A stretch of DNA of 64,000 nucleotides from Bacteriovoracaceae bacterium (GCA_021737405.1 JAIPEG010000001.1:248001-312000); one strand, 5' to 3'; numbered from the stretch's first letter, positions 27,252 to 36,842 are shown. Notes: generated from the letters alone by a model not told the origin. Made by a program: numbers and translations.

Positions 27252-28988
27252 TTGGGCCTATCTGAATTTTGGAATAACCGCATTCTTAAATTTCTTTTAA
27301 AAAACTCTATCAATGAAGAGAGAACCTACTTTGTTTTAACACTTATCGTTGGACTACTCGCTGCAGTAGTTGCCGTGGGTCTTCATAAGCTGACGCACTT
27401 CCTTGTGGAGTTTTTTGGTACCCAAAAACCTTTTGAGTTAAAGGCATTTCTTTGGGGTGGCTTTGCTCTTTTTGTCAGTGGTTATTTAACCACAAGAAAA
27501 TTTCCGAGCACGTCTGGCTCAGGTATCCCTGGGGTAAGAGTGGGCCTAGCCGTCTATCATGGGCGCATAACGATTGTTCAAACGATCATGAAGTTCATTA
27601 CGAGTGTTCTCTCTTTATCTTCTGGATTTTCTTTGGGAAGAGAGGGACCAACTGCGGCCATCGCAGCGGGAATTGGTTCTTACTTTGGTCAGATCTTTCA
27701 TCTTTCTAAGCGAAAAGTTAAGGCACTTGTTGCAATCGGTGCTGCAGGCGGGATCGCCGCGGCCTTTAACACACCAATCGCAGCCGTCGTGTTTACACTT
27801 GAAGAAATTGTTGGAGATCTTAACGCCAAAGTATTAGGAAATATTGTCATCTCTTCTGTTGTGGCCTCAATTGCAGCTCACCTCATGATGGGCAATAGCC
27901 CAACATTTCAAGCACTCGAGTATAAACTTGGTCACCCTCTCGAACTTGGTCTCTATGTTTTGGTCGGTCTCGCGACGGCAATAATGGGACCTATTTGGAC
28001 GAAGTCCGTTTTATTGTGTCGAGACTTTAATATGAAGATCTTTAAAGGGCACCGCTTAACAATCATCATGGTCACTTTTCTTTTGATTGCAGGAATTTCT
28101 TATATAAGACCTGAAGTGCTTGGCAGTGGTCACGGCACTATTGAGGACGCGCTTTTAAACCTTTTCAAAGATTGGCGATTTCTTTTAAGCCTTTTTGTCT
28201 TGAAGTTTTTTGCCACTACGATTTGCTACGGCTCTGGTGTTAGTGGAGGTCTTTTTCTTCCGACCCTCTTAATGGGCGCCACTCTTGGCAGTTTATGTGG
28301 GAGCGTATTTCAACTGGTTTTCCCCGATATTGGTTTGAATATTGGTGCCTTTGCTCTCGTAGGAATGGGCTCATACTTTGTTTCCGTCATTAGAGCGCCC
28401 TTTACAAGTATCATTATGGTTTTTGAAATGACGAGGGACTATCATATTATCCTGCCTCTCATGATTGCCAATATGGTTAGTTATTACATCAGCTCAAAAC
28501 TTCACGAAGGCTCCATTTATGAATCTATTTCAGAACAAGATGGTGTTCATCTTCCGACAAAAGAAGATAACGAAATCTTAGAGTCACTGATTGTTGAAGA
28601 CGCCATGGTAGAGAGTCCATTTTCAATCAACGCCAATCTCTCTATAAAAGATGCTCATGAGTTAATTGAAGAAGAGCCTTATTCTGGATTTCCTATTTTG
28701 AAAAATGGACTTCTCGTAGGCATGGTGGCCAAGTCTGATATTAAGCAGGCCATAGCTAAAGAAGAATTTGATAAGCCCGTTATGGATATTGCAGAGAAAA
28801 AAATCATCACTATATATCCAGATCAATCTCTCATGGTTGCCTTTCATAAGCTAGATCGCTTTCATGTCTCTCGTCTGCCTGTTGTTAGCAGAATTAACGA
28901 CAAGAGAATGATTGGTATTATTACTGCCGAAAATATTGTCTCTCGCTTTGGCTATCACATAGCTAACAAAACTCACCGCGAGGAATAA
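27252..28988 (+). CDS. CLC-family chloride transporter with C-terminal CBS pair
   Basis: A 578-residue inner-membrane protein. The CLC signature segments are all present: GSGIPGVRVGL, GREGPTAAIAAGIG (gating Glu131), FTLEEIVGD (Glu184/Glu185, the latter at the position of the E. coli proton glutamate Glu203) and GSGVSGGLFLPTLLMGA. Retention of both glutamates predicts Cl-/H+ exchange rather than a passive channel. Residues 455-578 hold two CBS domains (EDAMVESPFSINANLSIKDA and the second ending GIITAENIVSRF), which usually bind adenine nucleotides and tune activity. The start is TTG at 27252 with AAGGA nine bases before it. The GT9 gene follows four bases after its stop. Confidence 0.92.
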   Translation: MGLSEFWNNRILKFLLKNSINEERTYFVLTLIVGLLAAVVAVGLHKLTHFLVEFFGTQKPFELKAFLWGGFALFVSGYLTTRKFPSTSGSGIPGVRVGLAVYHGRITIVQTIMKFITSVLSLSSGFSLGREGPTAAIAAGIGSYFGQIFHLSKRKVKALVAIGAAGGIAAAFNTPIAAVVFTLEEIVGDLNAKVLGNIVISSVVASIAAHLMMGNSPTFQALEYKLGHPLELGLYVLVGLATAIMGPIWTKSVLLCRDFNMKIFKGHRLTIIMVTFLLIAGISYIRPEVLGSGHGTIEDALLNLFKDWRFLLSLFVLKFFATTICYGSGVSGGLFLPTLLMGATLGSLCGSVFQLVFPDIGLNIGAFALVGMGSYFVSVIRAPFTSIIMVFEMTRDYHIILPLMIANMVSYYISSKLHEGSIYESISEQDGVHLPTKEDNEILESLIVEDAMVESPFSINANLSIKDAHELIEEEPYSGFPILKNGLLVGMVAKSDIKQAIAKEEFDKPVMDIAEKKIITIYPDQSLMVAFHKLDRFHVSRLPVVSRINDKRMIGIITAENIVSRFGYHIANKTHREE

Positions 28989-28992
28989 GCAT

Positions 28993-29922
28993 TTGAGAAA
29001 TATCATTATCATTAAAACCGGATTAAGTGAATCACTTGCTCTAGATCATCAAAAGAGCATCATTAGCTTGGGGGATATCTTAAGCTCGACTCCGCTTATT
29101 GATTTTTTCAAAGAGGATAATATTTTTTGGATTACCTCACCACAGGGATTACCTCTTCTTGATGGGATACCGGAGTTAGAAAAGGTTCTCACCGAAAAAG
29201 AAGCTGAATTATATAGCTTTCCTAAAATAGACCTTATTTTAAATTTAGAAAGGTACGCTCCCTCACTAACAATCTCCAAAGAAACAAAAGTTTTTGGTTT
29301 TAGTTTTTTAGACCCAAATATTCTCCACACCTCTTCAGGAAAAGAAAACTTTAAATATGTAAAAGAGCGTCTTGAAACGCAGGGAAAGAAATCACTACAG
29401 GATTTTATTTTCTATATATTAGGGCAAGAGTTCACTGGCGAAACTTATAAGCTCTCCCCTAACTTGTCTGAGCAGTTGCCAGAGGTTTCTTACGACATTG
29501 GTTTTAATTGGAAAGTAGGTGAAAAATGGCCCACAAAAGAAGTCTCTCTTGAAAAATGGAATGAACTGGAAAAGTCATTAATCGAAAACAATTATTCAGT
29601 TTCCTGGCAAGAGGGATTCAATGATTTAAAAGACTATGTCAGATGGATTGCAAAGAACGACTTATTGATAACGAATGATAGTCTTGGACTTCATATTTGT
29701 TTGGCCCTAGGGAAGAGAAATATCTGCTTTTTTGGGCCAACAGACTCTCAAGCCATTTGGACTTATGGCCTCACAGAAATTGTGACCTTTGATGTACCCA
29801 ATAATTATGACTGTCTTCCCTGTTACTCAAATACTTGTCAAATGGAAAAAAAATGTACTGAATTTCTTGATACTTCAAAAGTAATGGATCTCATCAGAAA
29901 AAATGTCACTAAAGCTCTATAA
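28993..29922 (+). CDS. GT9-like (heptosyltransferase-type) glycosyltransferase
   Basis: A 309-residue GT-B fold protein. LITNDSLGLHICLALGKRN and CFFGPTDSQAIW form the typical GT9 donor-binding region (D/S-x-G-x-x-H), and the tail NYDCLPCYSNTCQMEKKC has the Cys-rich finger seen in many heptosyltransferases. The N-terminal half is diverged, and the classic GDxxxxTPL opening reads SLGDILSSTPLIDFF. Family 9 enzymes add heptose or related sugars to LPS core. It begins with TTG, four bases after the CLC gene, and is followed after 42 bases by the first of nine radical SAM genes, so it marks the left edge of the accessory cluster. Confidence 0.8.
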   Translation: MRNIIIIKTGLSESLALDHQKSIISLGDILSSTPLIDFFKEDNIFWITSPQGLPLLDGIPELEKVLTEKEAELYSFPKIDLILNLERYAPSLTISKETKVFGFSFLDPNILHTSSGKENFKYVKERLETQGKKSLQDFIFYILGQEFTGETYKLSPNLSEQLPEVSYDIGFNWKVGEKWPTKEVSLEKWNELEKSLIENNYSVSWQEGFNDLKDYVRWIAKNDLLITNDSLGLHICLALGKRNICFFGPTDSQAIWTYGLTEIVTFDVPNNYDCLPCYSNTCQMEKKCTEFLDTSKVMDLIRKNVTKAL

Positions 29923-29964
29923 ATATGATGATTAAGCAAGGAGCGGCCATTTAGAGCAATCTTA

Positions 29965-30957
29965 GTGAATACGAAAATATTGGACATAACTTCCCCACAA
30001 GAATACGATGGATTCACACTTATGATAGGAAACTCGCGTCCAAGTAGTGAGCCAAAAATGCCAAGTCACAACAAAATAATCGTTCCTTCACATTTTAACT
30101 ATATTGGAATTTTCTTAACACTAGGCTGTAATCTCTCTTGTAGCTATTGCATAAATTATTTAAGTGGTCTCGACAAGTTGAGAAGACCATTAAATACAGA
30201 GCAGTGGATTGATGTCCTTAACAGACTTGAGGTTCCAAACGGACTTCCTCTAACGATCCAAGGTGGTGAGCCATCGATTCATCCAGGCTTCTTTAAAATA
30301 TTACAAGGCATTAGAGAAGATTTAAAGATCGATCTCTTAACTAACCTTCAATTTGATGTGGACGAATTTGCCAAGCATGTTTCACCACAGAGATTTATAA
30401 GAGAAGCCCCTTATGCTTCAATTCGGGTTAGTTATCACCCCGAGACAATGGACCTTCCCCCTTTGCTTGATAAGATTTATAAGCTTCATAAGCTCGGTTA
30501 TCCGATAGCCCTTTATAGCGTCGAAATTGATAAGTATAAGAGTGAGCTCAGTATGGCAAAAGAGATGACTGAGAGACTCGGTATCACCTTTAAGCTAAAA
30601 GAACTACTTGGAGAATTCGACGGTAACCTTCATGGAGACATGTTGTATGAAGGCGCTGTCGCTGCAAAAGAGCTTAAGTCTTGTGAGTGTAAAACTAGTG
30701 AATTACTGGTTTCACCAGAGGCCGAAGTTTATCGCTGCCATCATGATCTCTATAATCGTAAATTTAGAACTGGGGACATAACCGCGAGCAACTTTAAAAT
30801 TGTTGATGAATACAGAACTTGTCACTTTTTTGGAAACTGCAATCCATGTGACATTAAAATCAAAAATAATCGCTTTCAAAAGCATGGCCATACTTCAGTA
30901 ACAATTAAAAACATTCGCCCTAGGGACATTACCCAGAGAGAGGAGACTCTAGCGTGA
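29965..30957 (+). CDS. Radical SAM protein, cluster member 1
   Basis: A 330-residue radical SAM enzyme. IFLTLGCNLSCSYC gives the CxxxCxxC iron-sulfur site (Cys55, Cys59, Cys62), and LTIQGGEPSIHP is the GGE motif for SAM. A Cys-rich C-terminal part (KSCECKTSEL, YRCHHDLYNRKF, NCNPCD) suggests one or two further iron-sulfur clusters in a SPASM/twitch-like domain. The N-terminal ~45 residues are not part of the standard barrel. The start is GTG. Its stop overlaps the next radical SAM gene by four bases (GTGA), so the pair is coupled and may act in one step or in sequence. The substrate is unknown. Confidence 0.85.
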   Translation: MNTKILDITSPQEYDGFTLMIGNSRPSSEPKMPSHNKIIVPSHFNYIGIFLTLGCNLSCSYCINYLSGLDKLRRPLNTEQWIDVLNRLEVPNGLPLTIQGGEPSIHPGFFKILQGIREDLKIDLLTNLQFDVDEFAKHVSPQRFIREAPYASIRVSYHPETMDLPPLLDKIYKLHKLGYPIALYSVEIDKYKSELSMAKEMTERLGITFKLKELLGEFDGNLHGDMLYEGAVAAKELKSCECKTSELLVSPEAEVYRCHHDLYNRKFRTGDITASNFKIVDEYRTCHFFGNCNPCDIKIKNNRFQKHGHTSVTIKNIRPRDITQREETLA

Positions 30958-32024
30958 GTAAACAAGAGCAAAAACTACTTTTAGACGGCTCAAAAATGAT
31001 TCACCATCTCGACAGAGTCGTGGCCTGGCAAAAAAAAGAAGTTATTTATCCTATTTATCTAGCCTTTAGCCCTACAAGTCTTTGCAATCATGCCTGCACT
31101 TTTTGCGTCTATCACTATAAGAAATTTGAACCGATCTTTTTCCCCATGGAATCTTATCGAAGACTAATTGAAGAGTGGTCTAAGCTTGGTATTCGCTCGA
31201 TGTTTTTTGCTGGGGACGGTGAACCGCTTCTTCATAAAAATATCGTCGAGATGATCGAGCTTGCAAAAGAGAGAAATATTGATGTCGCTATGAACACCAA
31301 TGCAAGATTACTCACACTCGATAGGGCAAAGGTTTTTGCTGATAAGCTTACGTGGATACGTATTAGTTTAAATGCAGGAACTCGTGACACTTACGCTAAA
31401 GTTCACCAAACGAATCCAAAAGACTTTGATATTGTTTTAAAAAATATTGAAAACCTCGTAAACATAAAAAAATCTCAAAACAGTGACATCACAATTGGTA
31501 TTCAGTGTGTTCTTCTCAATGAGAATGCTCGCGAAATTGAAGAGCTTGCAAAGAAACTCCGTGATATTGGTGTCGACTACCTTGCCGTTAAGCCCTTTAT
31601 TAAGCATCCTCTCACCAGTTGGGAAATGAATCTCGATAACAAAGAGACCATCATTGAGGAGCTGATTCAGCTAAAAGAACTAAGTACCTCCTCATTCAAG
31701 TTTGCTCTTCGTGAAAACAACTTTAAAGACAGCTCTATTCGATCTTATGGTAAATGCTTGTCTACTGAGTTTATGATTGAAGTTGATGCTAGAGGTGATA
31801 TTTACAGTTGTGGTCCCTACATAGGAGATAGCAAGCACCGATTTGGAAATATCTTAAATCATCCTTTTGAAGTGGTATGGAATAGTGAGGAATGTCGTGA
31901 ACGAATTTCTTATATTAGACATAAAGTCGACGTCTCAAAGTGTATGCCATTTTGTCGTCCAGATGCTGTAAACGAATTTCTGTGGGATCTTGAAAATCCC
32001 CCTCAACATGTTAATTTTATCTAA
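30954..32024 (+). CDS. Radical SAM/SPASM protein, cluster member 2
   Basis: A 356-residue radical SAM enzyme. FSPTSLCNHACTFCVYHY gives Cys44, Cys48, Cys51; FFAGDGEPLLH takes the place of the GGE motif (GDGEP). The C-terminal region YSCGPYIGDSKHRFGNI, with VSKCMPFCRPD, is a SPASM-type auxiliary cluster domain. The GDGEP form and length recall radical SAM proteins in carbohydrate and lipid loci rather than peptide maturases. GTG start, overlapping the upstream radical SAM gene by four bases. It is the last gene of the operon running from the CLC gene; the next gene is convergent, seven bases away. Confidence 0.86.
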   Translation: MSKQEQKLLLDGSKMIHHLDRVVAWQKKEVIYPIYLAFSPTSLCNHACTFCVYHYKKFEPIFFPMESYRRLIEEWSKLGIRSMFFAGDGEPLLHKNIVEMIELAKERNIDVAMNTNARLLTLDRAKVFADKLTWIRISLNAGTRDTYAKVHQTNPKDFDIVLKNIENLVNIKKSQNSDITIGIQCVLLNENAREIEELAKKLRDIGVDYLAVKPFIKHPLTSWEMNLDNKETIIEELIQLKELSTSSFKFALRENNFKDSSIRSYGKCLSTEFMIEVDARGDIYSCGPYIGDSKHRFGNILNHPFEVVWNSEECRERISYIRHKVDVSKCMPFCRPDAVNEFLWDLENPPQHVNFI

Positions 32025-32031
32025 AAAAGTC

Positions 32032-33018
32032 TTAACGAAAGACGCGCTCATTATCTTTAAATCCAGAACTTAGTAGAGACCCAATTAATGTGGGCTTTGT
32101 TGCCAAAAATGAAAGCATTGTTAACATACCTGAATTCTTAAAGGCCGATGGCATATGGGCCAACTTATAGGCGACACCAATCGAAGGCTCTGGGTTTTCA
32201 ACAAAATGCCAAAAGAAGGCCGGAAACCACATCACATCTCCTGCTTCTAAAGTGATTTCAAAACTTCGTGCATATTTTGAAAGAGGAAATGCGGGATCAG
32301 ACTTAAGATCAATATTCAATTTACTAAAGAAGTAAGCCCTTCTCTCTGGCCGAACTCCTAAGAATAACCTTTCATCAGGTTCCCAAAAGGTCCATGTCTT
32401 CTTTCCCCGCAGTTGAATGAAAACTGTGTTTGATAAAGCATTGTGGATCGGTGTGTGAGTCTTTTCTCCTCCTATAAAGAGGAATAACTTCTTTCCAAAC
32501 GACCCGGGCAAAGAGAAGCGATTTAAAAAGTTAAAATCGAGATCTTTCTTTAAATTTGAGTCATGATGAATAATTGGTGAAAACTTCAAATATACTTTAG
32601 AGCCCTCTCTTAAGCTCTTAATATATTTCTTCATTGTGGTTACACCAAAATCTTGAACCCCTTTTTCGTGAAGGCCCTCACTATTTAAAATCGATATTTC
32701 TTTATCTGCGAAATAATCTACGAAGAAATCAAAATCCCATTTCTTAGAACAAGGCCATTCATTACCCGCTTGTCGAAAGACTTGGACCTTGTCAGTTCGG
32801 CCCCAACTTTTAACCTCATCCCCAGGAAAAAATTCTTCAAATGTAGGGTCCTCTGAATCTAATAGATTGTTATCAAAACTTTGACGAATTTCTTCAATTA
32901 GTTGATCTTCTTTTTTTCCAAATAGTTTACGAAAAAGACCATGACCTAAAATATGCTCAAGTAAAAACAGCCTGTTATAGCGTTGCCATTGTACAGAACT
33001 AACCCTTTTTGGATTCAA
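32032..33018 (-). CDS. JmjC/cupin_8-like protein with altered iron site
   Basis: A 328-residue cupin-like protein. Near residues 189-208, TPIHNALSNTVFIQLRGKKT matches the cupin_8/JmjC strand in which iron ligands normally read HxD or HxE; here the motif is His192-Asn-Ala194, so the acidic ligand is missing. The distal region LEAGDVMWFPAFFWHFVEN retains a likely third ligand, His271. A missing acidic ligand could mean a non-catalytic protein, or an open coordination site as in Fe(II)/2OG halogenases; neither can be decided here. A second JmjC-like gene with an intact HxE starts divergently at 33141. No signal peptide. Confidence 0.75.
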   Translation of the reverse strand: MNPKRVSSVQWQRYNRLFLLEHILGHGLFRKLFGKKEDQLIEEIRQSFDNNLLDSEDPTFEEFFPGDEVKSWGRTDKVQVFRQAGNEWPCSKKWDFDFFVDYFADKEISILNSEGLHEKGVQDFGVTTMKKYIKSLREGSKVYLKFSPIIHHDSNLKKDLDFNFLNRFSLPGSFGKKLFLFIGGEKTHTPIHNALSNTVFIQLRGKKTWTFWEPDERLFLGVRPERRAYFFSKLNIDLKSDPAFPLSKYARSFEITLEAGDVMWFPAFFWHFVENPEPSIGVAYKLAHMPSAFKNSGMLTMLSFLATKPTLIGSLLSSGFKDNERVFR

Positions 33019-33140
33019 TCTTACCCTTCCGTTTTCAATAATTATTGCTGCTTATTATACCATAGAAGTCTTTGATAAAGACTTAATCTTTGATGCAACG
33101 AGATATGGTGTTAAGCTATTAAAAGGAGTCCACATTTAAA

Positions 33141-34046
33141 ATGAAATTAATACCTTATTCCATATGGCTAATGGCCCACATTTTTCAAAGTGAAACTTTG
33201 CTCAAATACTTTTATAAGAGACCCGCCAATAGCGAAAGCTTAGATAATGAAAATAATTTTACCCCTATTGAAGAATGTGACGGTCAGTCCCTCGACACCA
33301 ATCAATTTAAGAATCTGATTTATAAAAGAAGGCCCATTATCATCAGGGGTATCGCGACCGCAGGTCTTAAAGATGAAATTAACCACGAATATCTCCTAAA
33401 GTATTTTGGCGATCAGCTCGAAGTTACAAGAAACTCCGATGACTCTTCTTCAAATCCAATGCCCATAAAAGAAATACTCAATAATGAGAAGTTAAAGCAG
33501 ACCATCGCAAGTCCTGTCCTTATGTCTCATGCAAAACTTAATCAAGATGTAAATATTGAGGAGTGGATCCCTGAGAAAACGATTCTCAAGGCCCCTATAT
33601 TAAACAAAGTCCTCTTTGCTTCTAAAAAGGGCTTTATTGCGAACCTTCACATGGAACCGGGTAGAATAATGAATATCCAACTCTCCGGTAAGAAACAATG
33701 GTTTCTGGTTCCACCAGTAATGTCCCCCTTTCTTCAACCACAATTAACTGACACGACTATTCACTTTTCAAATAATATTAGAACCAAGGCCGACCTTCTA
33801 GAAAATCTACCTAAAGGTGCGACGGTGTACACTGCTGAATTAGAAAAGGGCGATGCTTTATTGATTCCTCCCTTTCACTGGCATGTAGTTGAAAATCATG
33901 ATGACTCCGTCTCAGTGGCCTATCAATGGATGACTTTCTTTAGGTCTTTTATAGAGAACCCTTTAATGAACCTATTTGTTCTAACTTGTCGAAAAAGTCC
34001 TATCATCTCTCTCATTAAGAAGGATCACTCAAAAAGTGAAAGTTAA
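33141..34046 (+). CDS. JmjC/cupin_8-like Fe(II)/2-oxoglutarate oxygenase
   Basis: A 301-residue protein. FIANLHMEPGRIMNIQLSGK gives the first iron ligands as His170-Met-Glu172, and ALLIPPFHWHVVEN gives the distal His248; both lie in the usual cupin_8 context, so an active dioxygenase is likely. The N-terminal half (ECDGQSLDTNQFKNLIYKRR) matches the Cupin_8 entry segment, in which the protein 'reserves' the substrate. These enzymes hydroxylate proteins or small molecules. The gene is followed by a polytopic membrane protein whose start overlaps its end by 11 bases. Confidence 0.82.
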   Translation: MKLIPYSIWLMAHIFQSETLLKYFYKRPANSESLDNENNFTPIEECDGQSLDTNQFKNLIYKRRPIIIRGIATAGLKDEINHEYLLKYFGDQLEVTRNSDDSSSNPMPIKEILNNEKLKQTIASPVLMSHAKLNQDVNIEEWIPEKTILKAPILNKVLFASKKGFIANLHMEPGRIMNIQLSGKKQWFLVPPVMSPFLQPQLTDTTIHFSNNIRTKADLLENLPKGATVYTAELEKGDALLIPPFHWHVVENHDDSVSVAYQWMTFFRSFIENPLMNLFVLTCRKSPIISLIKKDHSKSES

Positions 34047-35787
34047 AAAGATCATACTTTATCCATTCTTATACCTACTCATGGTTTTCCTTATTGCCTT
34101 AAATAGTAAATTCAATGCATTTGAAGGCAATCTCTATAACAAGAAGCTCTTGAGTATTGTCAAAGACAACGACTTTAATGTCGTAAATAATACCCAACCC
34201 CCGTGGAGTACATTAATTACGGCTACTGATAACGTTGGAGATATGCATGACTTTGGTGCTCCCATTTTATGGGCAGGCATCATTAAAACTTATAATCTCT
34301 TTTTTAATTTTGATGAAATAGTTTTAAATTTCGAAAATGTCTTTATTTCAAATTATGATTCTTTCTTTATCGTCTTTCATCTTTTTTTACTTTTCTTTAT
34401 TAGAAAATGGGAGATAGAAAAAGGCACCAGAGAGTGGCTCTTCTGGGCGATCATTTTGAGTTTATCAATTCACGATTATCTTATAGACAATATTTTTAAT
34501 GCCGATATTATGGCCCTTTTTTTTATGTCCTATATAACCCATTCAATTTTGAAAAAAGATCTTTCAAAAGCACATCCTACCCATGCTTACTCACTTGGGT
34601 TAACCTTTGGGTTGCTGCGAGCGATTAAAATAACATCCATTCTCTATCTTCCGGCTTTTTTGCTGTTCTTCTTACTATCGATTCCCAACAAAAAGGAATC
34701 ATTTCAATTCATAGCAAGGTTTCTCTTAGGCTTTGCCTTAATCTTATTAACTATCCTTATTAATAATTATACGATTTTAGGAGATTGGTCTTTTTTGCAA
34801 GGTTATAATTATTCATATGCACTTATCCACCCACTAAACCTTAATGGCTGGAAGGCAACCTACCTATACCCAAGAAGCCTCTTTCTCCATTCAGTCCCGA
34901 TTCTTGTGATGCTCGTGACATACATTCTTTTCTCGATAAAGAAGGCAAAATCATTAGAGGCCAAAAACATATTCTTTTTGGTGGCTGGCGCTGGAATTTT
35001 GCTAAAGCTTTCCCTAGGGATATTTGGAGCGGCTGATCACTTTCTTGGAGTCGGTGCCCGTCAATTCTTCCTAGATATTCCCGTTATTCTTTTCTTTCTA
35101 AGTTGGGCCTATGAGAAGCAAAAGCGACTAACCACTGGGTGTGTTGTCTTTGGGATTTTAAGTGCCATCTATTTTAACTGCGAGTGGCTTTTACTCAATA
35201 AAGACCCTGAAGCCTTCTCCCTTGTTCCGCTTCTTAATTTTAAAGAAAATTTAATTTTTGCTTTTTCATTGATTCCATATGTTTTTAAGAAGATTTTCTT
35301 TGTATTTAGGTTTTGTGTTCAAGATTTTAGATACATTAGCGTATTTATATTTTTTACTTCAATCGTATTAATTTCTTCTGTTGTTAGAAAAAATGAAAAA
35401 CTTAATAGTTTACTCCCATTTATCTGTGCCTCAGTCTTTATTTACATATCATTTCTGAATTTAAAAAATAATATTAACAATACTTACGACTACTTTTTAA
35501 AGAATGGCTATTCCAATAGAATTATTGGGGCAACTGGTAAGCTTTACCTCTATCATGAAATCAATTCAGGACTTGCCCTTGGCCGGGCCTATGAAGATCG
35601 ATATGGCACGACCAGCTCTCAAGTTTATAGCTCAAGTATCCATAAAGCCCATTTGAATGAAATCAGAAATGATATCCTTTTTATAGGAAGAGAAGTTAAT
35701 CCTAATGGAATACAATCGGGCTACCTTGATCCTCGGTTTCCTTTTAATGAGCCTCTCATTGAGAGGAGTGCACCTCAATCAAAATAA
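34036..35787 (+). CDS. Polytopic membrane protein, possible GT-C glycosyltransferase
   Basis: A 583-residue membrane protein with roughly eleven to thirteen spans and a large N-terminal periplasmic loop (ATDNVGDMHDFGAP, with acidic residues where GT-C enzymes place their catalytic Asp). I do not recognise a specific family; overall layout and the ~80-residue soluble C-terminus resemble GT-C transferases or O-antigen-type membrane enzymes. GTG start (34036) overlapping the upstream oxygenase gene by 11 bases, so the two are coupled. Its 3' end overlaps the convergent methyltransferase gene by 13 bases. In this cluster the probable substrate is a lipid-linked glycan, by inference. Confidence 0.65.
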   Translation: MKVKKIILYPFLYLLMVFLIALNSKFNAFEGNLYNKKLLSIVKDNDFNVVNNTQPPWSTLITATDNVGDMHDFGAPILWAGIIKTYNLFFNFDEIVLNFENVFISNYDSFFIVFHLFLLFFIRKWEIEKGTREWLFWAIILSLSIHDYLIDNIFNADIMALFFMSYITHSILKKDLSKAHPTHAYSLGLTFGLLRAIKITSILYLPAFLLFFLLSIPNKKESFQFIARFLLGFALILLTILINNYTILGDWSFLQGYNYSYALIHPLNLNGWKATYLYPRSLFLHSVPILVMLVTYILFSIKKAKSLEAKNIFFLVAGAGILLKLSLGIFGAADHFLGVGARQFFLDIPVILFFLSWAYEKQKRLTTGCVVFGILSAIYFNCEWLLLNKDPEAFSLVPLLNFKENLIFAFSLIPYVFKKIFFVFRFCVQDFRYISVFIFFTSIVLISSVVRKNEKLNSLLPFICASVFIYISFLNLKNNINNTYDYFLKNGYSNRIIGATGKLYLYHEINSGLALGRAYEDRYGTTSSQVYSSSIHKAHLNEIRNDILFIGREVNPNGIQSGYLDPRFPFNEPLIERSAPQSK

Positions 35788-36842
35788 ATTAATTCGTAAT
35801 CACCTCGATAGCCGGATTCACTAAAGATCCATTGCCACTCCGAAGGAGTAAAGAAGCACTCACATGTAAGCTGCCATCTCATGAGATTCCATTTTTGTCT
35901 TTCATCTTGATAAGACTCTACCCCTAGCCAGCAGGAATTTCGACTTACTCTCTCCATTTCTTTTAGAGCTTTGAATAGTTCTGGTAGGTATAGGTTATGA
36001 AGAGTCATATTTGAAAACACGAGATCAAACGAGTTATCAGGAAAGGGGACTTCACTCGCACACCCTTGAACAATGCAGTCTGTGACCTTAGGCGAACTGT
36101 GATCGATAGCATATTTTGAAATTTCAAGACCCATGATCGTGGCATTTGGTAATAGGCTTTTTAATTCTTTTAAAAGGAAGCCTTTTCCACAACCGATATC
36201 TAAGATGGAGCTATGGTCATTTAAACCATAGTGATTAATAATTTTTTGGGCGATTTCTCTCCAGCGACCATCATCAACATAGCCTCCATATCCTGTGTCC
36301 CTTGACCCATCCCAGTAATCTTTATCAAATTTTTTTGCTAATGCTGCATACTCCGGTTTTTCATCCTTTGCTCTAGCTTGATAATCTCTCTTTGAGCTTA
36401 AGTGATTCTTTGTGACGAAGTTAACGACTTTATTTTCAGCCTTTTTAAATTCTGGATATTCAATAGATCTAAATTTACTGTTTTCAACAATATTTAAGTT
36501 ACTTCTTAGGGCGATAAGTTCTTTTGCAGATTTAAAAATCTCAGCTTCAAGAGCAAAATGAATTTCTGTTTGAGATTTGGCCAAGAAGTTCACTAGGGCC
36601 TCAAAGTCGGAAACACTTAAATTATTCACCTGCCCCATGGAGAAGAAGACGACGATCGTGATGCCCTCATCAACTAACACCTCTCTTCTGATAATATCTG
36701 GATCATCTAACAAGGAAGTTACATGGAGAACATTTGGAAGACCACGACTCTCCAAATAGTTTCTTAGAATTAAGCTTTGTATTCTTTGTGGGTAATGACA
36801 CCCTAGTAACTTATTTGTTGAGATGATTGTTTTAATCTTCAT
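35775..36842 (-). CDS. LIC12192-like domain fused to a SAM-dependent methyltransferase
   Basis: A 355-residue two-domain protein. Residues 1-120 (GCHYPQRIQSLILRNYLESR ... EIHFALEAEIFKSAKEL) match my recollection of the small 'sporadic carbohydrate cluster protein, LIC12192 family', normally about 130 residues and free-standing. A linker with FDKDYWDGSRDTGYGGYVDD leads into a class I methyltransferase with LDIGCGKGFLLKEL (residues 214-227) and PFPDNSFDLVFSNMTLHNL. The FDxxYWxG...GYGG region is common in methyltransferases of surface-polysaccharide loci. It overlaps the upstream 2OG-Fe(II) oxygenase gene by 11 bases. The family call for the first domain is from memory of the sequence pattern. 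Confidence 0.78.
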   Translation of the reverse strand: MKIKTIISTNKLLGCHYPQRIQSLILRNYLESRGLPNVLHVTSLLDDPDIIRREVLVDEGITIVVFFSMGQVNNLSVSDFEALVNFLAKSQTEIHFALEAEIFKSAKELIALRSNLNIVENSKFRSIEYPEFKKAENKVVNFVTKNHLSSKRDYQARAKDEKPEYAALAKKFDKDYWDGSRDTGYGGYVDDGRWREIAQKIINHYGLNDHSSILDIGCGKGFLLKELKSLLPNATIMGLEISKYAIDHSSPKVTDCIVQGCASEVPFPDNSFDLVFSNMTLHNLYLPELFKALKEMERVSRNSCWLGVESYQDERQKWNLMRWQLTCECFFTPSEWQWIFSESGYRGDYELIYFD

